Positions 34,182 through 42,758 of a stretch of 64,000 bases of DNA are shown here, piece by piece. Below the pieces are notes generated by a model. The model did not search any database. It saw only the letters and a program-made list of their open reading frames with translations, and was not told the DNA's origin. Position 1 is the first letter of the stretch, and the number at the start of each line of letters is the position of its first letter. The translations under genes and the position numbers were made by a program. The stretch is taken from positions 4,129 through 68,128 of the forward strand of contig DJTE01000007.1 of the NCBI GenBank assembly GCA_002439165.1, in the 5' to 3' direction. The DNA comes from Chryseobacterium indologenes (GTDB lineage Bacteria; Bacteroidota; Bacteroidia; Flavobacteriales; Weeksellaceae).

Positions 34182-34679
34182 TTATATCAGCTGTTCCATA
34201 CTGGAAACACTTTTGTTTTTCTGATATTCTTCAAGTTTTTTTCTGACATACTTCAGTGCAATAGGAGCGAGATAGATCATAGCGGCCCCCAGAAGTTTCT
34301 TTTTCCAGTTGGGACTTTTCATGTTCTTTTTTGCATAATTGCCAACGAGCGCTGTTACCCCAAGTTTAATAAGCCCGTCAGTAACATTTCCTCCCAATGC
34401 AGTGCTGGCAATACCTACTGCCGTGTTTTTATTGATCAGCAGGTCTTTCACCTCAGAAGTAAGCTGTCTTGCAATAACGTCTTTACGGAGAACCACCTTT
34501 TCATCGCCGTCATCATCTACTTTTTCCTGAAGGTACTGATCGCTCAGTCCGTTGGTAAAGGCGCTTAAACTTTCCTTTGTATTCTTAAAGGTAAGAAGAT
34601 TTTCCAGATCATTTATTTCGCCTTGAAGCAGTTTTTTCTTTCTCCTTAATTCTTCGATGCTTTCATATTTTCTGCCCAT
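34182..34679 (-). CDS. Hypothetical protein with coiled-coil N-terminus
   Basis: The 165-residue protein starts with a likely coiled coil (YESIEELRRKKKLLQGEIND). A Gly/Ala-rich middle follows (NTAVGIASTALGGNVTDGLI) and then a hydrophobic stretch (KKLLGAAMIYLAPIALKYV) that may touch the membrane. I know no domain name. It lies 3 bp after a holin-like gene and near a YtxH gene, an arrangement often tied to envelope stress; its role is unknown. Confidence 0.75.
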   Translation of the reverse strand: MGRKYESIEELRRKKKLLQGEINDLENLLTFKNTKESLSAFTNGLSDQYLQEKVDDDGDEKVVLRKDVIARQLTSEVKDLLINKNTAVGIASTALGGNVTDGLIKLGVTALVGNYAKKNMKSPNWKKKLLGAAMIYLAPIALKYVRKKLEEYQKNKSVSSMEQLI

Positions 34680-34682
34680 AGC

Positions 34683-34991
34683 TTAATGATTTAAAAATTT
34701 AATAACCTGGTCTGCAACCGTATTGACAATTTTATTCTTGAAAGCAACCACAAATGCCATGATAAGAGCATAGAACGCAGCAACAATCAGAAAACCGTAA
34801 GAAGTATTATCCAGAGCTTTGCCGATAAGAAAGGCAATTCCGAAATTGAAAAGGATAATAAAAAAAGCAAAAGCAACAAGCAGCACTACAAAGTAGGTAA
34901 TGAGCCCTGCGGAAAGAGAAGATTTTTCGGTGGCTTCAATTTTCAGAAGATCTATTCTCTTCGAGGCATATTCTTTAATAGTCTCTATCAT
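34683..34991 (-). CDS. Phage-holin superfamily III-like membrane protein
   Basis: The 102-residue protein has an N-terminal amphipathic part (IKEYASKRIDLLKIEATEK) and two membrane helices (LITYFVVLLVAFAFFIILF and YGFLIVAAFYALIMAFVVAF), as in the Phage_holin_3_6/DUF1469 family. Despite the name, no phage genes are near, and it likely acts as an inner-membrane housekeeping or stress protein. It is 3 bp upstream of the coiled-coil gene, so the two are one unit; a terminator separates it from ytxH. Confidence 0.82.
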   Translation of the reverse strand: MIETIKEYASKRIDLLKIEATEKSSLSAGLITYFVVLLVAFAFFIILFNFGIAFLIGKALDNTSYGFLIVAAFYALIMAFVVAFKNKIVNTVADQVIKFLNH

Positions 34992-35010
34992 TGTTTTTTT
35001 TTAAAGTTAC

Positions 35011-35042
35011 AAAAAAAGGAACTTTCGCACAAAAAGTTCCTT
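35011..35042 (-). terminator. Terminator of the ytxH gene
   Basis: AAGGAACTTT (35016-35025) pairs with AAAGTTCCTT (35033-35042). On the minus strand it ends in T's and lies 28 bp after the YtxH stop. Confidence 0.85.
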
Positions 35043-35070
35043 CCCATAATTTACTCAAAAAATAAATTAC

Positions 35071-35421
35071 TTATTTTTTAAGATCATTCAATTCAGCTTC
35101 TACATCCTTTACTACGTCTGCAGTTTTAGAAACGATCTGATCCTTGTATTTATCATATCCGTCTTTTACCGTATGGGCTACATTATTGGCTGTTTCTTTG
35201 AAAGTAGAAGAAATATTGCTGTACTGGTCCTTTACTTTTTCAGAAACCTCACCGTATTTGTTTTTAGCCTGGTCTTTTAGGTCGTTTGCTTTATTTTTGA
35301 TTTTTTTTCTTGTTTCTTTACCTTCTTCAGGGGCATAAAGCATTCCTAAGATTACACCTGCTGCAGCACCTGCAAGAAGTCCTGCCAATATACCTGCTGT
35401 ATTTTTTCCTTTTCTAGACAT
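35071..35421 (-). CDS. YtxH-domain protein
   Basis: The 116-residue protein has the YtxH start: a Gly/Ala-rich hydrophobic segment (AGILAGLLAGAAAGVILGML), then YAPEEGKETRKKIKNKA. The Lys/Glu/Asp-rich helical tail has LEA-like character (DQAKNKYGEVSEKVKDQYSN). Such proteins are small membrane-anchored stress proteins. A terminator follows, so it is separate from the holin-like gene downstream. Confidence 0.88.
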   Translation of the reverse strand: MSRKGKNTAGILAGLLAGAAAGVILGMLYAPEEGKETRKKIKNKANDLKDQAKNKYGEVSEKVKDQYSNISSTFKETANNVAHTVKDGYDKYKDQIVSKTADVVKDVEAELNDLKK

Positions 35422-35516
35422 TTTAAGCTTTTTTAATAGTTAATAAAATTAGTTTTTTACTGTGTCAAAATGTACAATTTGCATACCAAAGGAGAGTGGC
35501 AGCCTATTAAAAAGTG

Positions 35517-36191
35517 TTAAATCTTATTGATATGGGATAAAATCAGGTCTATGGTTTCTTCTTTTGTAAGCGAAGTATTGTCGATTACAATAGCATCTTC
35601 TGCCTGTTTCAATGGGGCAATTTCCCTCTCACTGTCGATCTTGTCGCGTTCAATAAGGTTCTGTTTTACCTGTTCTCTGTCTGCTTTTATTCCCAAACCT
35701 GCCAATTCAAAATATCTTCTGTTGGTTCTTTCATCAATACTGGCAGTAAGGAAGAATTTATAGTCTGCATTTGGCAGAACTACTGTCCCTATGTCACGTC
35801 CGTCCATAATAATACCTCCTTTTTCTGCCAGATTTCGCTGGGATTGGAGAAGAAAGTCTCTTACTTCTTTCTGTTTGGCTACAATACTTACATTGTCTGA
35901 AACTTCAGTGGTACGGATCTGCTTGGAAATATCAATATGATTGAGGTAAAGAACCAGCTCATTATCATTGTTTCTGAACTCAAGTTCGATCTGGTCTAAG
36001 GATGAGAAGAGCTTCGGGAGATCAACAGAGCCGTCTTCATTCATACAGTTCTGTATGGCAAACCATGTAATGCCTCTGTAAAGCGCACCGGTATCCAGAT
36101 GTATAATATCCAGTTTATCGGCAATGACTTTAGATATTGAACTTTTTCCGGTAGACGAGTACCCATCGATAGCTATTACAGGTTTTTTCAT
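35517..36191 (-). CDS. cmk: (d)CMP kinase
   Basis: The 224-residue kinase starts KKPVIAIDGYSSTGKSSISK with the P-loop GYSSTGKS. LDTGALYRGITW and MDGRDIGTVVLPNADYKFFL follow, both standard for cytidylate kinase. It phosphorylates CMP and dCMP with ATP in nucleotide supply. It lies 83 bp downstream of porQ on the same strand and is probably co-transcribed from the porQ promoter. Confidence 0.95.
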   Translation of the reverse strand: MKKPVIAIDGYSSTGKSSISKVIADKLDIIHLDTGALYRGITWFAIQNCMNEDGSVDLPKLFSSLDQIELEFRNNDNELVLYLNHIDISKQIRTTEVSDNVSIVAKQKEVRDFLLQSQRNLAEKGGIIMDGRDIGTVVLPNADYKFFLTASIDERTNRRYFELAGLGIKADREQVKQNLIERDKIDSEREIAPLKQAEDAIVIDNTSLTKEETIDLILSHINKI

Positions 36192-36274
36192 ACCGCAAAT
36201 TTCAAGATTTTTTTTAAAAAACCAAGTCTGTAAAGAAAAAAATCTACATAAGAATGCAGATTTATAGGGTGAAA

Positions 36275-37267
36275 TTATTCTCCTGCGTGGCTGCTAAGGT
36301 CTATGGAAACACCTATCTGGTTCACATTGGAAGAGTTATGGTAACGTACATGAGCGTAATCGATACGGAACTTTCTCAATTTGATTCCGAAACCTCCGGA
36401 AAGCCCCGAAAAGTTTCTCTGATCTGCCACGGCCAGCTCATTACCTCTTTTTACATTGTATCCAAGTCTGATATTAAACCCTTTTTCAGGGAAAAGTTCT
36501 GCTCCTACGGAAAAATGGTCTGCCAGCTTTCTGCCGAAACCTACTTCCTGCCCGTTCACATTATATTGATCTGAAATATCAAACTGCTGAAGATCATGCG
36601 CCGTAATGGTGATGGCAAGCGGAATCATTTTCAGGATTTTGGTATACCCCAGATCCACTCTGAACGGAAGATTTTCTCTTGTTCCGTTGAATGATTTCAG
36701 CTGAAACCCGAAATTCCTTAATACCAATGAAAGGGTTTCCTTGTTTTTCTTATTGTGATAAGTAACTCCCGCCGTTCCTGAAATAGCAGAAGAAGTATAA
36801 TTATCTATTTTTGAAGTGATAAAATTGATTCCTCCTCCAATAGTCCAGTCTTCTTCAAACTGATAGGCATACCCTGCACCAATGGCTACATCGGAAGCTT
36901 TGAAGTTTCCGTTTTCATAACCGCTTTCATCGGTTCTGGGAATACTGCCATAGCTCATATATCTTGCATTGATGGTGGCCATATGTCCGTTATCGAAATC
37001 CCTGGCATAGGCCACGGTTCCGTATTTGGAATCGGCAAGGTAGGCAGCACCGTTTACAGATAGCTGTTTATCTGAATCTTTATTAAGAAGGGACGGGTTT
37101 GCAATGGCAAAGGAAACATCATGATCTCTGACGGAAATTGCATCGCCGCCTAAGGCAGCCTGTCTGGCAGATACAGGGATGTTTAAGAAAGGATAAACAT
37201 TTGTTCCTGTTTGTGCATAAGAAACAATTCCTGATAGAAATAATGAAAAAATGACAATTTTCTTCAA
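36275..37267 (-). CDS. porQ: Type IX secretion outer-membrane protein PorQ
   Basis: The 330-residue product has a signal peptide (MKKIVIFSLFLSGIVSYAQ). A PorQ/PorV-like beta-barrel follows, with the early block LNIPVSARQAALGGDAISV and DVSFAIANPSLLNK. PorQ is part of the T9SS outer-membrane machinery linked to C-terminal signal handling. Its pairing with cmk is often seen in Bacteroidota. Its own consensus promoter lies at 37286-37314, divergent from pyrH. It connects functionally to the T9SS cargo at 4330 and perhaps the secreted protein at 63251. Confidence 0.9.
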   Translation of the reverse strand: MKKIVIFSLFLSGIVSYAQTGTNVYPFLNIPVSARQAALGGDAISVRDHDVSFAIANPSLLNKDSDKQLSVNGAAYLADSKYGTVAYARDFDNGHMATINARYMSYGSIPRTDESGYENGNFKASDVAIGAGYAYQFEEDWTIGGGINFITSKIDNYTSSAISGTAGVTYHNKKNKETLSLVLRNFGFQLKSFNGTRENLPFRVDLGYTKILKMIPLAITITAHDLQQFDISDQYNVNGQEVGFGRKLADHFSVGAELFPEKGFNIRLGYNVKRGNELAVADQRNFSGLSGGFGIKLRKFRIDYAHVRYHNSSNVNQIGVSIDLSSHAGE

Positions 37268-37285
37268 TTCAATTTATAATTAATG

Positions 37286-37314
37286 CAAAAATAATCCTTT
37301 TTCGTACTTATCAA
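37286..37314 (-). promoter_or_regulatory. Promoter of porQ-cmk
   Basis: On the minus strand TTG (37314-37312), an 18-bp spacer and TATTTTTG (37293-37286) fit the consensus, 18 bp before the porQ start. Confidence 0.7.
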
Positions 37315-37372
37315 AATATTTCTGACATTATTTGTGTGTAAATATTTTTCTTTTACCAATATTTTTAATGAT

Positions 37373-37380
37373 TATATTTG
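37373..37380 (+). promoter_or_regulatory. -7 element (TATATTTG) of pyrH
   Basis: TATATTTG matches TAnnTTTG, 52 bp before the pyrH start. No clear -33 TTG. Confidence 0.55.
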
Positions 37381-37432
37381 CAAAATCAAATTTCGGGGAA
37401 ATCAGCTCCAATAAAATTTATTAAAATTAAAG

Positions 37433-38140
37433 ATGAAATATAAAAGAATCCTTCTAAAACTGAGTGGTGAGGCCTTAATGGGAAACAGACAATACGGTAT
37501 TGACAATGAAAGGCTGCAGGAGTATGCGGCGGAGATCAAAAAAGTAGTGGATAAAGGATGCGAAGTAGCGATCGTTATTGGAGGAGGAAACATTTTCCGT
37601 GGAGTAGCAGGTGCAGCGAAAGGGATGGACAGAGTGCAGGGAGATTACATGGGAATGCTGGCAACGGTTATCAACGGAATGGCACTTCAGGGAGCACTGG
37701 AGGATGCGGGAATCAAAACAAGACTTCAGTCTGCTATTGAAATGGACAAGGTAGCAGAACCTTTTATCAAAAGAAGAGCGGTGAGACACCTTGAAAAAGG
37801 CAGAGTAGTGATCTTCGGTGCCGGAACAGGAAACCCGTATTTTACCACAGATACCGCTGCAACGTTAAGAGCAATTGAAATAGGGGCAGATGTAATCCTG
37901 AAAGGAACCAGAGTAGACGGAATTTATGACAGCGATCCTGAAAAGAATGCCGATGCCGTAAAATATAATTCATTATCTTTCGACGAAGTATTTGAGAAAA
38001 ACCTCAAGGTAATGGACATGACGGCCTTTACTTTAAGCCACGAAAACAAGCTTCCGATCATTGTATTCGATATGAATAAAGACGGTAACCTGGAAAAGAT
38101 CGTGGAAGGGGAAAATGTAGGGACTCTGGTAGATTTATAG
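37433..38140 (+). CDS. pyrH: UMP kinase
   Basis: The 235-residue protein is a full-length bacterial UMP kinase of the amino-acid-kinase fold. It has RILLKLSGEALMG at the start, AIVIGGGNIFRGVAGA, VIFGAGTGNPYFTTDTAA and DGIYDSDPEKNADA. It makes UDP from UMP. It is followed by frr 95 bp downstream, a pairing common across bacteria. Confidence 0.97.
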   Translation: MKYKRILLKLSGEALMGNRQYGIDNERLQEYAAEIKKVVDKGCEVAIVIGGGNIFRGVAGAAKGMDRVQGDYMGMLATVINGMALQGALEDAGIKTRLQSAIEMDKVAEPFIKRRAVRHLEKGRVVIFGAGTGNPYFTTDTAATLRAIEIGADVILKGTRVDGIYDSDPEKNADAVKYNSLSFDEVFEKNLKVMDMTAFTLSHENKLPIIVFDMNKDGNLEKIVEGENVGTLVDL

Positions 38141-38235
38141 AACGTAGTACGCAGAGTAAAGATTTTTAACAGTACTCATTACTGATTACTTATCATTCAT
38201 AATTAATGTGCAATTTATCAAACTATAATATAATA

Positions 38236-38790
38236 ATGGAAGAATTAGATCTTATATTAGAATCTGTAAAGCAGGATATGGATGCAGCTGTAAAGCACCT
38301 GGATCACGCATTTCAAAGAATCAGAGCAGGACGTGCTTCTACGGCTATGGTTCAGGATGTAATGGTGGAATATTATGGAGCAATGACTCCTATCAACCAG
38401 GTTGCCAACGTATCTGTTCCGGATGCCATGACAATTTCTATTCAACCTTGGGACAGAACGGCTATCAACGCGATTGAGAAAGCAATCATCAATTCAAACT
38501 TAGGCTTTGCCCCTTCTAATAACGGAGAGAATATTATCCTTAATGTTCCGCCTTTAACGGAGGAAAGAAGAAAGGAGCTGGCAAAACAGGCTAAAGTAGA
38601 AGCTGAGCAGACTAAAGTAACGGTAAGAAATGCAAGACAGGACGGGTTGAAAGAACTGAAAAAACTGGAAGGAGTTTCTGAAGATGTAGTAAAAGGAGTG
38701 GAAGAAGAAATTCAGGCTTATACCGACAAATATGTAAAGCTTTGTGATGAGCATCTTAAAACAAAAGAAGCTGAAATTATGAAAGTGTAA
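38236..38790 (+). CDS. frr: Ribosome recycling factor
   Basis: From ATG 38236 the 184-residue product matches RRF over its length: FQRIRAGRASTAMVQDVMVE, SIQPWDRTAINAIEKAI, VPPLTEERRKELAKQAKVE and KELKKLEGVSEDVVKGVEEE. It splits post-termination ribosomes together with EF-G. A longer in-frame start at 38206 would add ten residues not found in the family. A bidirectional terminator follows. Confidence 0.96.
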   Translation: MEELDLILESVKQDMDAAVKHLDHAFQRIRAGRASTAMVQDVMVEYYGAMTPINQVANVSVPDAMTISIQPWDRTAINAIEKAIINSNLGFAPSNNGENIILNVPPLTEERRKELAKQAKVEAEQTKVTVRNARQDGLKELKKLEGVSEDVVKGVEEEIQAYTDKYVKLCDEHLKTKEAEIMKV

Positions 38791-38810
38791 TTTTCAGTTT
38801 TTGAAAATAA

Positions 38811-38839
38811 AAAAGAGGTTTCCCGGGAGACCTCTTTTT
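38811..38839. terminator. Bidirectional terminator after frr
   Basis: AAAAGAGGT (38811-38819) pairs with ACCTCTTTT (38830-38838), flanked by A's and T's. It serves frr and the convergent lipoprotein gene at 38845. Confidence 0.88.
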
Positions 38840-38844
38840 GTTTT

Positions 38845-39489
38845 TTACAGACATTCTCTGTTTTCTTTCTGATCTTTATTTTTCATGAGCAATCCGTATG
38901 TTTTCATAAGATCATCGGTCTTACACGGTACTTCTTTGCCCGCAATTTCAGAAGGATCCGGTTTTTCTGAGCCGTCGGATCTTATGCTGTATTTCTTTTC
39001 GAGACATCTGATAGGTTTTCCGTTCAGGATATAGATCCTGGTTTCTGTAATATCATCTTTGGTAACAGGTTTTTCCGGGGTTCCGCCATCGAAATTCCAT
39101 ACGGTTTCTTCCCTGAAGATGAAGAACGGTTCCCCATTCCTGATGAAATACTGTTCGGTAGCCGAAAAATGGCTGTGTTCCGTGTAAGAATGCCGGATCA
39201 CTTTAATGCCGTCTTTTTCTGAATAAAAGGTAACCTCTCCGGCAGGTTCTTCGTTGCAATTGTAGGTAAATCCTTTTGAAGTAAGCTTATTTGTTTCCAA
39301 CAGTGTGTGCAGCCTGGTATATTCTTTTTTAATATCATCAGTCGGGTCTGATGAATCTGCCTGTCCGGAAGTTTTTTTAACGGCAGAACTGTCTGCCCCG
39401 GAAGATGGCAGGTGGGTTTCTCCGGTATCTGCTTTTTTACAGGACATAAAGACCGCCAGGAATGCTGTGATGAATAGTATTGTTTTCAT
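38845..39489 (-). CDS. Predicted lipoprotein of unknown function
   Basis: The 214-residue product starts MKTILFITAFLAVFMSCKKA, a lipoprotein signal with Cys17. A Ser/Asp/Thr-rich linker follows and then a folded part with several aromatic strands (GFTYNCNEEPAGEVTFYSEK, EQYFIRNGEPFFIFREETVW). No domain is recognised. It is probably surface or periplasm facing. The upstream gene on the same strand has its own terminator, so this may be a single-gene unit. Confidence 0.72.
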   Translation of the reverse strand: MKTILFITAFLAVFMSCKKADTGETHLPSSGADSSAVKKTSGQADSSDPTDDIKKEYTRLHTLLETNKLTSKGFTYNCNEEPAGEVTFYSEKDGIKVIRHSYTEHSHFSATEQYFIRNGEPFFIFREETVWNFDGGTPEKPVTKDDITETRIYILNGKPIRCLEKKYSIRSDGSEKPDPSEIAGKEVPCKTDDLMKTYGLLMKNKDQKENRECL

Positions 39490-39506
39490 ATTTTGTAAGA
39501 ATGGTA

Positions 39507-39539
39507 TTAAAAACGGAGATTCCTGTGAGAAATCTCCGT
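39507..39539 (-). terminator. Terminator of the 39546 gene
   Basis: ACGGAGATT (39513-39521) pairs perfectly with AATCTCCGT (39531-39539). On the minus strand it is followed by TTTTTAAT, 7 bp after the stop at 39546. Confidence 0.85.
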
Positions 39540-39545
39540 ATCTGT

Positions 39546-40340
39546 TTATTTACAGTTTTCGTTATAATCTGCAATCACTTCTTCCACAATTTCAGGAACG
39601 TTTGACATGACATCATCAATCTGGCTTTTGATCAGCTTCCCAAGTCCTGATCTTTTTTTCTCATCATTTTTAAGAGAAGCGTAAGAACCCGCGGTTAATT
39701 TCCCTTTGGCATAACTGCAGTCTGCAATGATGGTTTTGGCTTTGGCGAACGTAAGCTCTTCCAGTTTGCCCCCTTTTTTGGTATAAATATAGGAAGGGAA
39801 ATTTCTCATTCTTTCATTTTCTTTGTCAGCGGCTGCGATTTGTCCGCCTGCGGAGAACGTGGTAGGGTAGCCGTAAAGCTTGTATACTTTGATCTTTCCG
39901 TCTGTAACTACTTCTGCGAACTGTGTACTTTTGGTGAGATTGTTGAATGCTTTCAGGTTTCCGCTCAGTCCGCCGGTTGCGGTATTGAACCCTTCTTTTG
40001 TATTGGTATATTTGATGGTTTCAAAATGTCTTTCATTGTTGTCTGCATCAATAGCGGTGTACCCTTTAATATCGTCCGCATCAAAACCTTTGAATTTCTG
40101 TTTCTTTTTGGTCTTGTCAATATCTGCTGTCGCAATGAATTTTACTTTCTTCTGGTTATCCCACGGATTTCTTTCGTCTCCGTTCAGTCTGACAATTCCT
40201 TCAATCTTTTTACCGCTTTTATCAATGATATAACCCGGTTTCTCATCATTTCTCAGTTCATAATCCGTATTGCCGTCTTCCTGTGCATATGTATTGATAG
40301 AGACGATTGTAAATAAGCTAAATAGTAGTGCTTTTTTCAT
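39546..40340 (-). CDS. Secreted hypothetical protein
   Basis: The 264-residue product has a signal peptide (MKKALLFSLFTIVSINTYAQ). The mature part begins with a GYIIDKSGKKIEGIVRLNGD segment like that of secreted proteins of unknown function in Flavobacteriia. It is rich in Lys, Asp and Gly and has no membrane helix or sorting tail. No catalytic motif was seen. It ends at its own terminator. Confidence 0.7.
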   Translation of the reverse strand: MKKALLFSLFTIVSINTYAQEDGNTDYELRNDEKPGYIIDKSGKKIEGIVRLNGDERNPWDNQKKVKFIATADIDKTKKKQKFKGFDADDIKGYTAIDADNNERHFETIKYTNTKEGFNTATGGLSGNLKAFNNLTKSTQFAEVVTDGKIKVYKLYGYPTTFSAGGQIAAADKENERMRNFPSYIYTKKGGKLEELTFAKAKTIIADCSYAKGKLTAGSYASLKNDEKKRSGLGKLIKSQIDDVMSNVPEIVEEVIADYNENCK

Positions 40341-40424
40341 GTAATTATTATTTTTAACAATTTTTGTAAATATAATCTTTTATGGGGTATGAAAAAACAG
40401 GATGAAATACCACAATTCCATGAA

Positions 40425-40452
40425 TAAAAAAGACCCGGATCTCGCCGGGCCT
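40425..40452 (-). terminator. Terminator of the lptF/G-like gene
   Basis: AGACCCGG (40431-40438) pairs with CCGGGCCT (40445-40452, one mismatch), and the minus-strand transcript ends in a U-run. It lies 26 bp after the stop at 40478. Confidence 0.82.
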
Positions 40453-40477
40453 GTATTATTAATTCTACTTTTATCAA

Positions 40478-41935
40478 TTACTGATACCTTGTATGTTCTT
40501 TCGTTTTTACAAATAGCTTTGTAACCGGTTTAAAGAAGGCTTTGTATTTCTCTGCATCAAACAGCTGCGAATCGGTAAGGGCCTTATAGGTCATCCATAC
40601 TCCGAAAGGAAGAAGGATCAGGTTCGGCAGCCAGGCAGCCAGATAAGGGCTCATTTTTCCTCCCCAGGATACGTTTTCAATCCCGAGATTCATCACATAG
40701 AAAATAATGAAAATAATAATTGCTATGATCACGGGAAGTCCCATTCCTCCTTTTCTGATGATCGATCCCAGACTGGCTCCGATCAGGAAGAAGATGATAC
40801 AGGTTACAGAATAGGAAATAATTCTCTGCTGATAGATCACAACCTTACTGAAATATTTTATATTGGAGCTGAATTCATTCTTTTTATCAGCGGCTGTTGT
40901 TTTCAGGCTTTCCAGATTATTATAGGAATTGTAAAGAAGCTCCAGCTTTTTGTCTCCCTTTAAAGAATCCATTTTGATCTGTGGCTTGGGAGTTGCTTTG
41001 GACTTCACATTTTTATCCATATAGCTCACCAGTGAATTGGTACGGCTTAAGACATCAGTTCCGACATTGGTAAAAAAGGCGGCATTATCTTTCTTGTTTT
41101 TGGCTACTGTTTCATTCAGCTGTCCGTAAGTCTGGAAACGGTAATCGTCTGTGATCTGTTCTTTTTCAATGGCTTTATTGATAAGGTCACTTACATCAAA
41201 AAGAGAAACCAATGTATCAAATTTGATGGCCTGATCGGGCTGTTTACTTCGTACATTTTCACCTTTTCCGGCGAAATTATCCTCAAATACATAGCCGTCG
41301 TATAGCTCCAGTTTTAGATAGTTTCTGGTAGGTGCAGGCACAAATCGCCCCTTTTTGGCAACAATGGTTTGTTGGTTTTCATAAGTGCTGGCTTTTTTGT
41401 GAACAAAAACACCTTCAATATTTTCACCGTTATCCCCATATAGTTTATCAAACTTTACCATATATCCGGGAAGCTGATCAATGAACTGGCCCGGTGTAAA
41501 GTTAAGGGCAGGTTTGGTCTGTGCAATATTGAAGAGCATATTCTTTGCCTTTTTCTGGAAATCCGGAATAATATTATTGGAGAAGAAAAAAAGCATCACT
41601 GCCAAGATGACTGATACCCCAAATAGCGGAGCCATCACCCTTGTAAGAGAAATTCCGGCAGCTTTCATGGCCGCAAGCTCATACCGTTCTCCAAATTCTC
41701 CAAAAGACATAATGCTTGCCAGAAGAATGGTAAGCGGGAGTACCATACTGATAACGCTTACCCCAAGATAAAAAAGAAGTTTTAGGATCTGCCAGTAGCT
41801 TAATCCTTTACCCATAAACTGTCCCAACTGAACCCAGATAATGTTTACAATAAAAATGAAAAACAATACGCTGAATATAAAGAAAAACGGTCCAAAGAAG
41901 GTTTTTATGATATATCGGTCTAGTATTTTTAACAT
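40478..41935 (-). CDS. LptF/LptG family permease
   Basis: The 485-residue protein has the LptF/G layout: a first helix pair (YIIKTFFGPFFFIFSVLFFI), FGERYELAAMKAAGISLTRV near residue 79, a long periplasmic domain (about residues 125-360), and three C-terminal helices (ISYSVTCIIFFLIGASLGSI, VIIAIIIFIIFYVMNLGIEN). It forms the inner-membrane part of the lipopolysaccharide export machine. The paralogous partner and LptB are not adjacent. A terminator between it and lolA suggests separate transcription; a -7 element sits almost on its start codon. Confidence 0.9.
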   Translation of the reverse strand: MLKILDRYIIKTFFGPFFFIFSVLFFIFIVNIIWVQLGQFMGKGLSYWQILKLLFYLGVSVISMVLPLTILLASIMSFGEFGERYELAAMKAAGISLTRVMAPLFGVSVILAVMLFFFSNNIIPDFQKKAKNMLFNIAQTKPALNFTPGQFIDQLPGYMVKFDKLYGDNGENIEGVFVHKKASTYENQQTIVAKKGRFVPAPTRNYLKLELYDGYVFEDNFAGKGENVRSKQPDQAIKFDTLVSLFDVSDLINKAIEKEQITDDYRFQTYGQLNETVAKNKKDNAAFFTNVGTDVLSRTNSLVSYMDKNVKSKATPKPQIKMDSLKGDKKLELLYNSYNNLESLKTTAADKKNEFSSNIKYFSKVVIYQQRIISYSVTCIIFFLIGASLGSIIRKGGMGLPVIIAIIIFIIFYVMNLGIENVSWGGKMSPYLAAWLPNLILLPFGVWMTYKALTDSQLFDAEKYKAFFKPVTKLFVKTKEHTRYQ

Positions 41936-41939
41936 GCGC

Positions 41940-41947
41940 CAAAATTA
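41940..41947 (-). promoter_or_regulatory. -7 element (TAATTTTG) abutting the lptF/G start
   Basis: On the minus strand TAATTTTG ends 4 bp before the ATG at 41935, so the mRNA would start at or next to the start codon. No -33 TTG at normal distance. Confidence 0.35.
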
Positions 41948-41950
41948 ATC

Positions 41951-41977
41951 AAAAAGCCACAAAGTTTACTTGTGGCT
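41951..41977 (-). terminator. Terminator of the ftsK-lolA unit
   Basis: AGCCACAA (41955-41962) pairs with TTGTGGCT (41970-41977), and the minus-strand transcript ends in U's. It lies 70 bp after the lolA stop. Confidence 0.8.
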
Positions 41978-42047
41978 CTTATAATTTTTATATTTTTCTT
42001 TACTACCGAAAAGTAAAACTGCAGATGTACAGATTGGTCGTTCGGTT

Positions 42048-42695
42048 TTAAAGTTCTGTGATCACGTAATTTTTGAACTTATTCTTGTCGAAAACGAACA
42101 TATTAGGGTCCAGTTCCTGGTTTTCCTTATATTCTTTAATGGCAATTACCGCTACGTCCTGGTTGTTTCCGTGCTGTTCAAGTTTTACCATCTGTTTCTT
42201 TGCAGAATCTACAAAAAGATAAACGTATTTTATTCCGTTTGATTTTACAGGGGTAAGTTTAATGAAATCCGCATTTACCCCGTTTACTGTCTTTTTGCCG
42301 TTATAAGTTACATTATAATCATTTCTGTAGGTTGTAAGATAGTTGATAGGGGAGAACATAGAGCTGCTTCCGTTAGGTTTGGCAATCGTTACTTCCATAT
42401 CATCTGCATTGATGTTGTAGATCTTGTTCCCGTCATAGATCTGTTCTGTGTCCATGATTTTGAGCTTATATTTTTCTCCTGCGGCATAATAGATTCCCGG
42501 TTCGGTTTTGTTTACCTGTCCGTTTACTCCGCTTCCAAAAGAAAATTTGAAGTAGGAATTCTTTTTAGAATTATAGTTGGCGGTAATATCATCCAATATC
42601 TTTTTTGCCTTTGCATCAATTTTCTGTGCCTGAGCAAATCCAACTGCACCTGCAACAAAACTTCCCAATATCACTTTTGAAATAATATTTTTCAT
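42048..42695 (-). CDS. LolA-like outer-membrane lipoprotein carrier
   Basis: The 215-residue product has a signal peptide (VILGSFVAGAVGFAQAQ). A LolA-type fold follows with YKLKIMDTEQIYDGNKIYNI and a C-terminal ELDPNMFVFDKNKFKNYVI block. LolA shuttles lipoproteins through the periplasm to the outer membrane. It lies 63 bp downstream of ftsK, the usual ftsK-lolA arrangement. Confidence 0.9.
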   Translation of the reverse strand: MKNIISKVILGSFVAGAVGFAQAQKIDAKAKKILDDITANYNSKKNSYFKFSFGSGVNGQVNKTEPGIYYAAGEKYKLKIMDTEQIYDGNKIYNINADDMEVTIAKPNGSSSMFSPINYLTTYRNDYNVTYNGKKTVNGVNADFIKLTPVKSNGIKYVYLFVDSAKKQMVKLEQHGNNQDVAVIAIKEYKENQELDPNMFVFDKNKFKNYVITEL

Positions 42696-42758
42696 TTTCT
42701 TTATTTAATAATCTTTAGATTTTTTATTCCTAAGGCTGAAAACAATTTGTTTTTTCCT

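Noticed and set aside
34683..34991. Phage holin as evidence for a prophage
   Set aside because: The family is common in bacterial chromosomes and no other phage gene is near.
38206..38235. Longer frr start
   Set aside because: It adds ten residues absent from the family; ATG 38236 begins the usual RRF sequence.
39840..40316. 158-codon plus-strand ORF opposite the secreted protein at 39546
   Set aside because: The minus-strand gene has a signal peptide and its own terminator; the plus frame is a shadow rich in Phe/Ile/Cys.
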